Shown piece after piece: positions 27,147 through 36,592 of a stretch of DNA of 64,000 nucleotides. Within the stretch, counting starts at the first letter, position 1; each line of letters begins with the position of its first letter. The notes under the pieces are model-generated. The model was not told where the DNA came from and did no database searches. It saw only the letters and a program-made list of their open reading frames with translations. Source of the stretch: Shewanella oneidensis MR-1 (GTDB lineage Bacteria; Pseudomonadota; Gammaproteobacteria; Enterobacterales; Shewanellaceae); NCBI RefSeq assembly GCF_000146165.2, contig NC_004347.2:3588821-3652820 (forward strand), given 5' to 3'. The position numbers and the translations under genes were made by a program.

Positions 27147-27218
27147 GATTTTATCCTATTTATGGGCTGAGGTTAACTACCTGATGGTTGTTAGACTCAG
27201 TCCCATAAAATTAACAGG

Positions 27219-28472
27219 TTAACCGTAAACAGGGAAACGAGCGCACAGTGCCAATACTTGGCCTTTTACGCGCTCGATGACCGCAGGATTATGGGCATCG
27301 TCGAGGATGTCACAGATCCAACCAGTTAATTGTTTCGCTTCGGCTTCTTTAAAGCCACGGCGCGTAATCGCAGGGGTACCGATACGTACACCAGAAGTCA
27401 CGAATGGTGAACGAGGGTCATTCGGCACTGAGTTTTTATTCACGGTAATGTTAGCGCTGCCTAAGGCGGCATCGGCTTCTTTACCGGTCAAGTCACGACC
27501 AATCAGGTCAACTAGCATTAAGTGGTTGCTGGTTCCGCCAGAGACGATTTTGTAACCGCGCTCAAGGAACACTTCAACCATAGCTTTAGCATTATTAACC
27601 ACTTGCTGTTGGTAGGTTTTGAATTCTGGCTCTAGAGCTTCTTTGAAGGCAACCGCTTTACCCGCGATAACGTGCATCAAAGGACCACCTTGACCGCCAG
27701 GGAATACCGCAGAGTTTAGCTTCTTGTATAGCTCTTCATCATCGGCAGCAGACAGGATGATACCACCACGAGGACCCGCTAAGGTCTTGTGGGTCGTTGA
27801 AGTCACAACGTGAGCGTGTGGCACAGGGTTTGGATACACGCCAGCAGCAATAAGACCCGCTACGTGCGCCATATCAACGAACAGATAAGCACCGATTTTG
27901 TCTGCAATTTCGCGCATTCTTGCCCAGTCAACAATACCTGAGTAAGCAGAGAAACCACCGATCATCATCTTAGGTTTGTGTTCTACGGCCAGACGTTCCA
28001 TTTCGTCATAGTCGATTTTGCCTGATTCATCGATACCGTAAGGAATGATGTTGTACAGTCTACCTGAGAAGTTTACAGGTGAACCGTGGGTCAAGTGACC
28101 ACCGTGGGCTAAATTCATCCCTAAAACGGTATCGCCTGGTTTTAACAATGCCATATAAACGGCGCTGTTTGCTTGAGAACCTGAGTGAGGTTGTACGTTT
28201 GCGTAAGTCGCACCAAACAGTTGTTTTGCACGCTCAATCGCTAAGGTTTCAACTACGTCCACATACTCACAACCACCGTAGTAACGCTTGCCAGGATAAC
28301 CTTCGGCGTACTTGTTGGTTAATTGTGAACCTTGTGCTTGCATCACGCGTGGACTGGTGTAGTTTTCAGAAGCAATCAGCTCAATATGCTCTTCTTGACG
28401 CAGAGTTTCGTTCTGAATTGCGTTGAACAGTTCCGGATCATAATCTGCGATATTCATATCTTTTTTCAGCAT
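27219..28472 (-). CDS. glyA: Serine hydroxymethyltransferase
   Basis: 417 residues, standard length. [20 protein letters not shown] at the N-terminus, AHGGHLTHG, and the PLP-binding lysine in [16 protein letters not shown]. It converts serine and tetrahydrofolate to glycine and methylene-tetrahydrofolate. Divergent from ettA with ~190 bp between. Confidence 0.98.
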   Translation of the reverse strand: MLKKDMNIADYDPELFNAIQNETLRQEEHIELIASENYTSPRVMQAQGSQLTNKYAEGYPGKRYYGGCEYVDVVETLAIERAKQLFGATYANVQPHSGSQANSAVYMALLKPGDTVLGMNLAHGGHLTHGSPVNFSGRLYNIIPYGIDESGKIDYDEMERLAVEHKPKMMIGGFSAYSGIVDWARMREIADKIGAYLFVDMAHVAGLIAAGVYPNPVPHAHVVTSTTHKTLAGPRGGIILSAADDEELYKKLNSAVFPGGQGGPLMHVIAGKAVAFKEALEPEFKTYQQQVVNNAKAMVEVFLERGYKIVSGGTSNHLMLVDLIGRDLTGKEADAALGSANITVNKNSVPNDPRSPFVTSGVRIGTPAITRRGFKEAEAKQLTGWICDILDDAHNPAVIERVKGQVLALCARFPVYG

Positions 28473-28662
28473 TGCTTACTCCAGCGGCTAATTCTTATAG
28501 GTAGGGTTGCGCGGTATTCTACTCGTAACGAGTTGACAATCCCAGTCTCTGAAACATGAAAATCCTACAGTTTTAACTTGAATGCACCTCAATGCCGAGT
28601 TGAGTTCGGCGCGCAATCGAGTAGAATTAGCCGCATCATTAGTCACTTATAGATGCAGAAAA

Positions 28663-30330
28663 ATGGCTCAGTTTGTTTACAGCATGTTGCGGGTGGGCAA
28701 GGTTGTTCCGCCTAAGAAGCAGATCCTTAAAGACATTTCCTTAAGCTTTTTCCCCGGCGCTAAGATCGGTGTGTTAGGTCTTAACGGTTCAGGTAAATCA
28801 ACCCTACTGCGCATTATGGCCGGTATTGATACTGAGATTGAGGGTGAAGCGCGCCCTATGCCAGGGTTGAAGATTGGTTACCTGCCACAGGAACCTAAGC
28901 TCGATCCGAATCAAACCGTGCGTGAAGCGATTGAAGAAGCAGTTTCTGAAGCCAAAAATGCCCTCAAACGCTTAGACGAAGTCTATGCCGCCTATGCAGA
29001 GCCCGATGCAGACTTCGACGCACTTGCCAAAGAGCAAGGCGAACTTGAAGCAATTATTCAGGCACAGGACGCGCACAATCTGGATAATATCCTTGAGCGT
29101 GCAGCTAACGCACTGCGTCTGCCTGATTGGGATGAAAAAATCGAAGTGCTATCAGGTGGTGAGCGCCGCCGTGTAGCAATTTGTCGTCTGCTGCTGGAAA
29201 AACCAGAGATGCTGCTGCTCGATGAACCCACCAACCACTTGGATGCCGAATCGGTGGCGTGGCTCGAGCACTTCCTGCAGGAATATGCCGGCACAGTGGT
29301 GGCAATTACCCACGACCGTTACTTCCTCGACAATGCTGCAGGCTGGATTTTAGAACTTGACCGTGGTGAGGGTATCCCATGGGAAGGCAACTACTCTTCA
29401 TGGCTTGAGCAAAAAGATGCCCGCTTAAAGCAGGAATCAGCCGCAGAAAGCGCCCGTCAAAAGACCATTGCGAAAGAATTAGAATGGGTTCGCCAAGGTG
29501 CGAAAGGCCGTCAGTCTAAAGGCAAGGCCCGTATGGCGCGCTTTGAAGAACTGAACACTAACGATTACCAAAAACGTAACGAAACTAACGAGCTGTTTAT
29601 TCCACCAGGACCGCGTTTAGGTGACAAGGTCATTGAAGTTAACAACTTAACTAAGTCCTATGGTGATCGCGTATTGATCGATAACCTGTCCTTCTCTGTA
29701 CCTAAAGGCGCTATCGTCGGTATTATCGGTGCCAACGGCGCGGGTAAATCAACCCTATTCCGCATGCTTTCAGGCAGCGAACAACCCGATAGCGGCAGCA
29801 TTGAACTAGGTGAAACCGTGCAATTGGCGTCGGTTGAACAGTTCCGTGATTCGATGAATGACAAAAACACCATTTGGCAAGAAATCTCCGGTGGTCAAGA
29901 CATCATGCGCATCAACAACATGGAAATCCCAAGCCGCGCCTATGTCGGCCGCTTTAACTTCCGTGGTGGTGATCAGCAAAAGATTATCGGCACATTATCA
30001 GGCGGTGAGCGTAACCGTGTTCACTTAGCAAAACTGTTGCAGGCTGGCGGTAACGTACTGCTCCTCGACGAACCAACTAACGACTTAGACGTTGAAACCC
30101 TGCGCGCACTGGAGGAAGCGATTCTCGAATTCCCTGGCTGCGCTATGGTGATCTCGCACGACCGTTGGTTCCTAGACCGTATCGCGACCCACATTCTAGA
30201 CTATCGCGACGAAGGTCAAGTGAACTTCTACGAAGGTAACTACACCGAGTACTCGGCGTGGTTGAAGAACACCTATGGCGCCGATGTGGTTGAGCCGCAC
30301 CGCCTAAAATACAAACGCATGACGAAATAG
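28663..30330 (+). CDS. ettA: Energy-dependent translational throttle protein EttA (ABC-F)
   Basis: 555 residues from ATG 28663 (MAQFVYSMLRVGKVVPPKKQ); a further upstream in-frame ATG at 28582 lies in the promoter region and is not used. Two ABC ATPase domains: Walker A GLNGSGKST and GANGAGKST, signatures LSGGERRRVA and LSGGERNRVH, Walker B LLLDEPTNHLD and LLLDEPTNDLD. There is no membrane domain. It binds the ribosomal E site and gates elongation according to ATP level (family knowledge). Closed by a strong terminator. Confidence 0.97.
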   Translation: MAQFVYSMLRVGKVVPPKKQILKDISLSFFPGAKIGVLGLNGSGKSTLLRIMAGIDTEIEGEARPMPGLKIGYLPQEPKLDPNQTVREAIEEAVSEAKNALKRLDEVYAAYAEPDADFDALAKEQGELEAIIQAQDAHNLDNILERAANALRLPDWDEKIEVLSGGERRRVAICRLLLEKPEMLLLDEPTNHLDAESVAWLEHFLQEYAGTVVAITHDRYFLDNAAGWILELDRGEGIPWEGNYSSWLEQKDARLKQESAAESARQKTIAKELEWVRQGAKGRQSKGKARMARFEELNTNDYQKRNETNELFIPPGPRLGDKVIEVNNLTKSYGDRVLIDNLSFSVPKGAIVGIIGANGAGKSTLFRMLSGSEQPDSGSIELGETVQLASVEQFRDSMNDKNTIWQEISGGQDIMRINNMEIPSRAYVGRFNFRGGDQQKIIGTLSGGERNRVHLAKLLQAGGNVLLLDEPTNDLDVETLRALEEAILEFPGCAMVISHDRWFLDRIATHILDYRDEGQVNFYEGNYTEYSAWLKNTYGADVVEPHRLKYKRMTK

Positions 30331-30357
30331 ATCTAGAATCTAGGCAAGCGTGTATCT

Positions 30358-30394
30358 AAGGAGGTTAACTCGAAAGGGTTAACCTCCTTTTTAT
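30358..30394 (+). terminator. Intrinsic terminator after ettA
   Basis: AAGGAGGTTAAC pairs with GTTAACCTCCTT, followed by TTTTATT. The 12-bp stem lies about 28 bp after the stop. Confidence 0.9.
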
Positions 30395-30456
30395 TGCATT
30401 GAATTTAGGGCGTGGATTTTCTACTATTTCAGGCTGACACTATTTTCATGCTGGCA

Positions 30457-31380
30457 CTATCTACTGCTGGCAAAGTAGGCCACCAGCATATCCATCATAA
30501 CCCTTAATGTAGGCTGCATATGTTTACGGGATTGATAAACGCCATACACACCTAACGACTGGGGCTTAAAATCGCGAAGTAAAGGCACCAACTCACCAGA
30601 GTTTAAGTAAGACTTCACCGCCCACACGGGCTGCATCGCAATCCCCTCGCCCGCCAAGGTGGCGTTTAGTACCACCATAGAATCATTGGCACTTAAGTTA
30701 CCTTTTACGGGGATATTAAATTGCTGCCCCGCTGATTTGCCGTCAGGATGAGTGACTAAATGATTTATTTGGGTAAAACGCCACATCACATCGCCAAAAT
30801 AAGAATAGGTTAAACAGTTATGCCGAGTTAAATCCTCGGGCTGAATGATGGGTGAATGACTTGCAAGGTATCGAGGCGCAGCGCAGACCACGGATTCACA
30901 TTCCCCTAAGCGCCTAGCGATTAAACTCGGATCGAGCTCATTGGTGATCCTAATCGCCATATCGATACGCTCGGCCACTAGATCAACGGTTTGGCTACTA
31001 ACATGAAAGTTCACACTCGCCTGCGGGTATTGGGCTAAATAGGGGCGCACAACCGTGGGAAGAATGAGATGCGCCATAAATTGCGAGCAGCTGATCCGCA
31101 GTAACCCTCGAGGTTGGGCACTTTGGGCATGACTAACGGCGGGGACTTCCTGTGCTAATTCAAGTAAACGCTGGCAATAATCGAGCACTTGTTCGCCCGC
31201 ACTGGTTAGACTCAAACGTCTTGTGGAGCGGTGCAGTAAACGTGCGCCTGACCATTCCTCCATCTCGCTTAAATATCGGGTCACCATAGAGCGAGACATA
31301 TCTAAAACCTCAGCGGCACCAATCATGCTGCCACGTTCCACAATAGTTACAAACACCTTTGCCGCCTCGAGTCTATCCAT
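30457..31380 (-). CDS. LysR-family transcriptional regulator
   Basis: 307 residues from ATG 31380, chosen over a GTG at 31389 because AGGTGG lies 5 bp before it. Winged helix-turn-helix at residues ~5-65 (VFVTIVERGSMIGAAEVLDM, SRSMVTRYLSEME), then an effector-binding domain. Divergent from the secreted MBL-fold gene at 31579; it probably controls that gene and the DsbA-family gene behind it. Confidence 0.9.
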   Translation of the reverse strand: MDRLEAAKVFVTIVERGSMIGAAEVLDMSRSMVTRYLSEMEEWSGARLLHRSTRRLSLTSAGEQVLDYCQRLLELAQEVPAVSHAQSAQPRGLLRISCSQFMAHLILPTVVRPYLAQYPQASVNFHVSSQTVDLVAERIDMAIRITNELDPSLIARRLGECESVVCAAPRYLASHSPIIQPEDLTRHNCLTYSYFGDVMWRFTQINHLVTHPDGKSAGQQFNIPVKGNLSANDSMVVLNATLAGEGIAMQPVWAVKSYLNSGELVPLLRDFKPQSLGVYGVYQSRKHMQPTLRVMMDMLVAYFASSR

Positions 31381-31578
31381 GGTTTCCACCTATTGCATTC
31401 AGCGCCAAGCACTGAGTATTGGGCTTTTACACCCGTTGAAATGCCAATTAACCCGAATTATGCAACAAACAAGTGCAAGTTTCCGTGTTTATCTAACGTT
31501 TTTTGCAACCTAAACTAAGCTCACTTTTGCAGTAGTGCAAATCAACAAATCCCAATTTGAAAAATAAGTGAGTACAAA

Positions 31579-32478
31579 ATGAAATTACTGAATCGCCAAA
31601 GCAAGATTGCTTTTAAACCCCAATTAGCTGCCGTCATGTTAGTTGCGGGAATTGGCGCAGCAGAGGCTGCACCTTTGCAAGTAAGCCATTTTAATCCGAG
31701 TGAAAACAGCATTTTTGCCGTGTCTTCAAGCTTTATCAGCGGCGAGCATGAAATGATGCTGGTCGATGCACAGTTTCAAAAAAATGATGCTCAAACCTTA
31801 GTCGACACCATTAAAGCCAGCGGTAAAAAGCTTACCTTGGTCTATATCAGCCATAGCGATCCGGATTTTTACTTTGGACTGGATGTGATTAAACAGAACT
31901 TCCCCGAGGTCGAGGTGGTCGCGACTCAGACCACAGTGGATGACATTAAAGCCTCAATGGCAGGCAAACTGGCCTATTGGGGACCGATACTAAAAGACAA
32001 TGCCCCGAGCAAATTAGTACTGCCAAAGGTAGTGACCACCAATAGTTTCAGTATCGATGGCGAACAAGTGCTGATTGAAGGGCTAAACGATGCTCACCCT
32101 AAGCATACCTTCCTGTGGATACCGTCGGCTAAAACCATTACCGGTGGCGTTGAAGTGTTTGATAACACCCATGTGTGGATGGCAGATACCCAAAGTATTG
32201 AATCGCGCCAAGCTTGGTTAACCCATTTAGAAAAGATGGAAACCTTATCCCCCAAAACGGTGATCCCAGGCCATTACCTCGGCAAAGCTCGATTTGATAG
32301 CCGTGCGATAGCCTTTACCCGCGATTATATTAATGCCTTTGAAAAGGCTGCTAAAACAGCAAAAGATTCTGCAGATTTAATCGCTAAGATGCTCGCACTT
32401 TATCCACAAATCCCCACGGATGCAGGGCTTGAGATCAGTGCCAAAGTTTACATGGGCGAAATGCGCTGGCCAATGTAA
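31579..32478 (+). CDS. Secreted metallo-beta-lactamase-fold protein with altered metal motif
   Basis: 299 residues. A signal peptide covers about residues 1-31 (AAVMLVAGIGAAEA before APLQ). The MBL fold is recognisable (EHEMMLVDAQF, LTLVYISHSDPDFYFGLDVI, VIPGHYLGKARF), but the HxHxDH zinc motif reads HSDPDF: the first His and the Asp remain, while the second His and the last His are gone. Catalysis with two zincs is therefore doubtful. A hairpin (GGGACATGGA / TCCATGTCCC, 32486-32509) follows. Divergent from a LysR regulator. Confidence 0.8.
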   Translation: MKLLNRQSKIAFKPQLAAVMLVAGIGAAEAAPLQVSHFNPSENSIFAVSSSFISGEHEMMLVDAQFQKNDAQTLVDTIKASGKKLTLVYISHSDPDFYFGLDVIKQNFPEVEVVATQTTVDDIKASMAGKLAYWGPILKDNAPSKLVLPKVVTTNSFSIDGEQVLIEGLNDAHPKHTFLWIPSAKTITGGVEVFDNTHVWMADTQSIESRQAWLTHLEKMETLSPKTVIPGHYLGKARFDSRAIAFTRDYINAFEKAAKTAKDSADLIAKMLALYPQIPTDAGLEISAKVYMGEMRWPM

Positions 32479-32485
32479 GCGAATA

Positions 32486-32509
32486 GGGACATGGATATCT
32501 CCATGTCCC
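32486..32509. repeat. Inverted repeat after the MBL-fold gene
   Basis: GGGACATGGA and TCCATGTCCC form a perfect 10-bp stem with a TATC loop. The T-run is missing, so termination would be weak or factor-dependent. Confidence 0.6.
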
Positions 32510-32589
32510 ATTCAATCTGACATTCGTGCTTAGGCTAGCCCTTAAGCCAAAAGCCAGAACAAAAGACTGTTTTTGTAGGAATAATTGCA

Positions 32590-33255
32590 ATGAACCCAAC
32601 TATCAATACCAGCATGAAAGCTAAGGCCGTGTTACATGCCATTATCGACCCATTATGCGGTTGGTGTTATGCGGCCGCGCCACTCTTGGACGCCGCAGCT
32701 AATGCTGGGTTTGAGATAACACTCCACGCCGGTGGCATGCTCACTGGCCCAAGGCGCAAACAGATTGATAGCCAATGGCGCGATTATGTCATGCCCCATG
32801 ACCAACGCATCGCTGCGTTAACAGGGCAAGCCTTTGGTGAAAACTACTATGAGGGCTTATTACGTGATACCAGCATTGTACTGGATTCTGCGCCCCCCAT
32901 TAGAGCTATGCTTGCCGTTTATGCCTTAGGGGGTAACGATTTAGCTTACCTACATGCAGTACAACTCGCCCATTATCGCGATGGCAAATGCGCCAGTGAT
33001 GAACCTAACCTACAGGTTTTGGCGGAAAAAATGGGATTAGATGGCGCAGCCTTTGCGAAGGAATTTGCCCAAAATGAAGACGCGTTTTACCAGCACATTT
33101 TGGCATCACGGGCGCTGATGAATCAGCTGGGTGCCCAAGGCTTCCCTTCAGTGGCACTCGCGACAAGTGAAGAAAATCTGCGTTTACTCAATCACAGTCG
33201 TTTTTACGGTCATCCGAGTGAGTGGCTTGTGTATCTGAATGAACAGGTGTCTTAA
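32590..33255 (+). CDS. DsbA-family thioredoxin-fold protein
   Basis: 221 residues without a signal peptide. DPLCGWCYAAAP carries the CxxC site (C23, C26), followed by the helical insert of the DsbA/FrnE family and a cis-Pro-type segment QGFPSVALA. It is probably a cytosolic disulfide oxidoreductase or isomerase-like protein. It lies 110 bp after the MBL gene and may be co-regulated with it. Confidence 0.85.
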   Translation: MNPTINTSMKAKAVLHAIIDPLCGWCYAAAPLLDAAANAGFEITLHAGGMLTGPRRKQIDSQWRDYVMPHDQRIAALTGQAFGENYYEGLLRDTSIVLDSAPPIRAMLAVYALGGNDLAYLHAVQLAHYRDGKCASDEPNLQVLAEKMGLDGAAFAKEFAQNEDAFYQHILASRALMNQLGAQGFPSVALATSEENLRLLNHSRFYGHPSEWLVYLNEQVS

Positions 33256-33310
33256 CACAGACATTTTAACGAGCGTAGCACCCTTAAGTTTTATGCATTA
33301 ACGCTTAACA

Positions 33311-33345
33311 CGATGGGATAAGTCGATACATGATTTATCCCATCG
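33311..33345. terminator. Hairpin between convergent genes
   Basis: CGATGGGATAA (33311-33321) pairs with TTATCCCATCG (33335-33345). No T-run follows, so it is a weak or factor-assisted terminator at best. Confidence 0.5.
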
Positions 33346-33382
33346 GAACGTCTGAAGACCGTAAAGAAAAAACTTCTCCATG

Positions 33383-33718
33383 TTAACCTTGATTTTCGGG
33401 CGCAAGCTCGGCTTGCTTTGCCTCTTCGAGCGTAAAAGACTCACTCATTTTTACACACTCAAGTACTGCTTTCGCATAGAGTGGAATCGGCTTATCCCGA
33501 GGTAAACGCGGTAGCTGAGTCCCGGGCAAGGTAAGCAGATACTCATTGACTTTAGATTCAAACCACGAGAAACGCATCAACTTAAATCCTTGATTAGTTT
33601 CTAAATAGCATTTGTAATCCTGTCGCTTCTCATTTTCTGCCGCCATCGCTGACCATTGGAGTACCCAGAGCAGCAACAAACAGACAGTACCGTATTTCAT
33701 CATAAGGCCATTACTCAT
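33383..33718 (-). CDS. Small secreted protein downstream of pilY1
   Basis: 111 residues. An N-terminal hydrophobic segment (TVCLLLLWVLQWSAMAAE) is a probable signal peptide. The mature part has two cysteines (KCYLETNQGFKL, VLECVKMSE) that may pair. It begins 22 bp after the pilY1 stop, so it looks like the last gene of that operon. TapY/pilus-accessory roles are possible, but I do not recognise the family. Confidence 0.6.
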   Translation of the reverse strand: MSNGLMMKYGTVCLLLLWVLQWSAMAAENEKRQDYKCYLETNQGFKLMRFSWFESKVNEYLLTLPGTQLPRLPRDKPIPLYAKAVLECVKMSESFTLEEAKQAELAPENQG

Positions 33719-33740
33719 CTCAACTCGTTAACTCTTTACA

Positions 33741-35713
33741 TCATTGACTGATGTAATAATAAATTTTGTTCGTTGTTGGCCCGCCACCTATACATTTAGG
33801 GTTACCACTTTCACATGTCGCTTCATCTGGCGCCGCATTACCGATACCAATCAAAAACATATCTGGCGTTGGTACTTTGGCATTCGGGTCCTTAGGCTGC
33901 TCGGCGGGCGGGATCACCAACTGCGGCGTATCCAGTACCAGTTCGCCTGCATATAAATAATCCGTTTTGTAACCACGAGTGCCCCTGTGTAAATTCTTTT
34001 TATAGAGATACCCCTTACCCGAACTCAAGCATTGATTCACCGAGCCATCACTACCGGGCACAAAACTGGTGAAATATACTTCCCCCCCGACTATGGTCGC
34101 GGACGAAAGGCTCTTTTCGCCTTTACGAGAGAAGTTATAGTACCAACCGCGTTTTTGACCAAAGGCTATCTCGCTGGCTTGATCGCTTGGCGCCGCTGCC
34201 GTGACATCATATAAGTCACTTAGTTGCAGCGTTTTAGGCACAGGCTTTTGATTCGACTTACCTTGGAATGATTGGGTCACAATGTTTCTATCTTGCAATG
34301 TAAAAAACATATCCGAGCGAGACACATCACTTGGTTTGGCCCTATGACCACTGCCTATAACAATTGCGTCGTAAGGAATATTCTGTGACGTGACCACTTT
34401 GGTCGATTTTCCATTAACGACTTTAGTCAGCTCAAAGGTATTGGAAATCAAGGTTTGCGCCACTATTGGCCCAGAAAAAAATCGCCGATCGCCCGCAACC
34501 GAACTCTTATCCCCTAATGCAGCGAATTTAAATCCTGACCAAGTCGAAGTATTCGCAGAAGGCATGTCCATCCGCCACACATTACCTTGTATATCAGTGG
34601 CATAAATCCTATCCGTAAGGCCATCGCCATTGCCGTCCAATACAGCAACACTGCTCGGAATACTATTAGCAATACCGGGCAATGGGGTGTTCGCCCCGCT
34701 GCCGCCAAATTGATGGATTAAACTGCCGGTTTGCGCATCGACAATAAATACGCCACGGCCACGGCTGTCATCAGTGCCAATCTCAGCGCCATCTTTAGTT
34801 GAAGGGGAATATCCGCCACCAAAAATCAATACTGGCTTATCGCCAGTGGCACTGGGGATTGTCGTCACCACAGGCGTCGACCAGGATTGCCCTAACTCAC
34901 CCATACCGGGTGAGCTTGCATCAATCCTCCACATAAAACTGGGGTTATCGGGGCTGGTCACATCGAGGGCGTAATACGCATTGCCACCACGGCGCATTCC
35001 CACAAATACCCATGCCTTTTCAATACGTTTTCCCTGCATTTTGGTATAAGCAACGGGCGAGCCATCAATACCATAAACGGAGTGCACCCCTGTTGGTGCA
35101 TTCGCCTTCAAATCGCGAATATTCGGCAGTAGCTCATAGGGCATAAATCCCCAAGCTTCAGACACGCTGTCGCCTTTATCCTTAAACATATGCAGGAAAC
35201 CATGGTTAGTCCCGACAAGAATTCGGATATCGGGTTTAGCTTCAGAACCAAAATTCAGTGCTAAGGGCTTGGAATGTAAAGCATCTCCCATAATATCGGT
35301 GCGCCAATTTGGGGTTGCGCCACTAGCGGCAGTTAAGTCCTGATTCTTATCGTTATCAACGTCGATCCCTTTGGCCCAGTCAAACAGCCCAGTGAGCTCC
35401 GTTTCATCAACGCCCATATAGGTCGCTAAACGCGCATTACCACCTGCTTTACGAGAAGCATTTGACAGAGTAAAAGCGCTCAATCCACTGCCTAAATTAC
35501 TGTATAGGGTGCGACTACTCGCCTCTTGCATCGCGGCTAATACACCACCACGCTTAACATCATTACCATCGCCACTACTTCCGCATTCTTCGGCCGAGGT
35601 CCAATAGGAGCACGCATCAGCTTTGATATTGCCATCTTCTCCTATCGCGTTTTTGCCTTTGCTATCGACGACATCACCGCTGCTAGTTACTTTAAATTTT
35701 TTAATATTGCCTA
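33741..35713 (-). pseudogene. pilY1: pilY1, 3' part (C-terminal beta-propeller domain)
   Basis: The last 656 codons of a PilY1-type type IV pilus assembly/adhesin protein. Typical blocks are GNIKKFKVTSSGD at the break, LVGTNHGFLHMFKDK, YVANIRDL-like ELLPNIRDL, WVFVGMRRGGNAYYALDVT, and the calcium loop DGNGDGLTDRIYATD, which regulates pilus retraction in Pseudomonas PilY1. The 5' part lies across an 879-bp IS5-family element. Removing that element and one TA restores a single frame of about 1195 codons. Confidence 0.9.
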
Positions 35714-36592
35714 GGGTCTGTTGATCTTTCGAGAGTGATTTTTAGACAGCATGCCAAGACGTTATAATTTGCTTCGCCAAAAGTAACCATAACCTCAAGC
35801 CATGCCAAGACTTATGCTAACCGATGCACGCTGGGAAAAGCTATTTCATTTAATGAAAAGCACAGGCCGTGTTTATGACAAACCTGAACATAGACAAACA
35901 TTCGAAGGTATTCTTTACCGCCTTAGAACAGGTATCCCTTGGCGAGATTTACCTAAAGAGTTCGGTCATTGGAGCACGGTCTTTAGACGGTTTCATTTAT
36001 GGTCTAAGAAAGGCGTTCTAGCACATTTATTCAAGGCCTTAGCCAACCTTGCTGATATAGAATGGGTCTTTATTGATGGCTCGATAGTGCGAGCTCACCA
36101 GCACAGTGCAGGTGCAGCGACGCTAAGTAATGAGAGTATTGGTAAAAGTCGAGGCGGTAATTCAACCAAAATTCACTTAGCCGTCGACAGCGGAGGATTA
36201 CCGATTTATTTCGAATTATCAGAAGGCCAAAAACACGATATTACACACGCCCCCAGCTTAATTGAGCACCTGAAGCAGGTTGATACCGTCATTGCAGATA
36301 AAGGTTATGACAGCGATGCTTTTCGTGAACTTATCGCCAATAAAGGCGGGAAATCTGTTATTCCAAGGCGCCGCTATAAGAATACACCTCAAGAAAGAGT
36401 CGATTGGTGCTTATATCGGTATCGACATTTAGTGGAGAATGCTTTTGGAAGAATAAAACACTATCGAGCAATATCAACAAGATATGACAAGCTAGCAAGA
36501 AATTACGCCAGTATGGTGTCACTGGCGTTTATGTTAATGTGGTTGCCGATGTATTGCTGAAGAACATTTGTACAGCAAAGATCAACAGACCC
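35714..36592 (+). mobile_element. IS5-family insertion sequence inside pilY1
   Basis: 879 bp. The left end is GGGTCTGTTGATCTTTC and the right end is its reverse complement over 16 bases. It is flanked by TA on both sides (35712-35713 and 36593-36594), a 2-bp target duplication. It carries one intact transposase on the plus strand, opposite to pilY1. Confidence 0.93.
35802..36560 (+). CDS. IS5-family transposase (IS427-like group)
   Basis: 252 residues in one intact frame. The N-terminal DUF4096-like part is MPRLMLTDARWEKLFHLMKS through GIPWRDLPKEFGHW. The DDE core has FIDGSIVRAHQHSAGA, VIADKGYDSDAFRELIA and a final Glu in YRHLVENAFGRIKHYR. No internal frameshift is needed. Likely functional. 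Confidence 0.93.
   Translation: MPRLMLTDARWEKLFHLMKSTGRVYDKPEHRQTFEGILYRLRTGIPWRDLPKEFGHWSTVFRRFHLWSKKGVLAHLFKALANLADIEWVFIDGSIVRAHQHSAGAATLSNESIGKSRGGNSTKIHLAVDSGGLPIYFELSEGQKHDITHAPSLIEHLKQVDTVIADKGYDSDAFRELIANKGGKSVIPRRRYKNTPQERVDWCLYRYRHLVENAFGRIKHYRAISTRYDKLARNYASMVSLAFMLMWLPMYC

Noticed and set aside
26506..28662. FMN (RFN) riboswitch ahead of the riboflavin genes or nrdR
   Set aside because: The conserved RFN blocks were not seen upstream of ribD, nrdR or ribB in this window.
30405..30420. TTAGGGCGTG resembling the MITE end
   Set aside because: Only about 10 bases match and no second inverted end or TA-flanked partner lies nearby.
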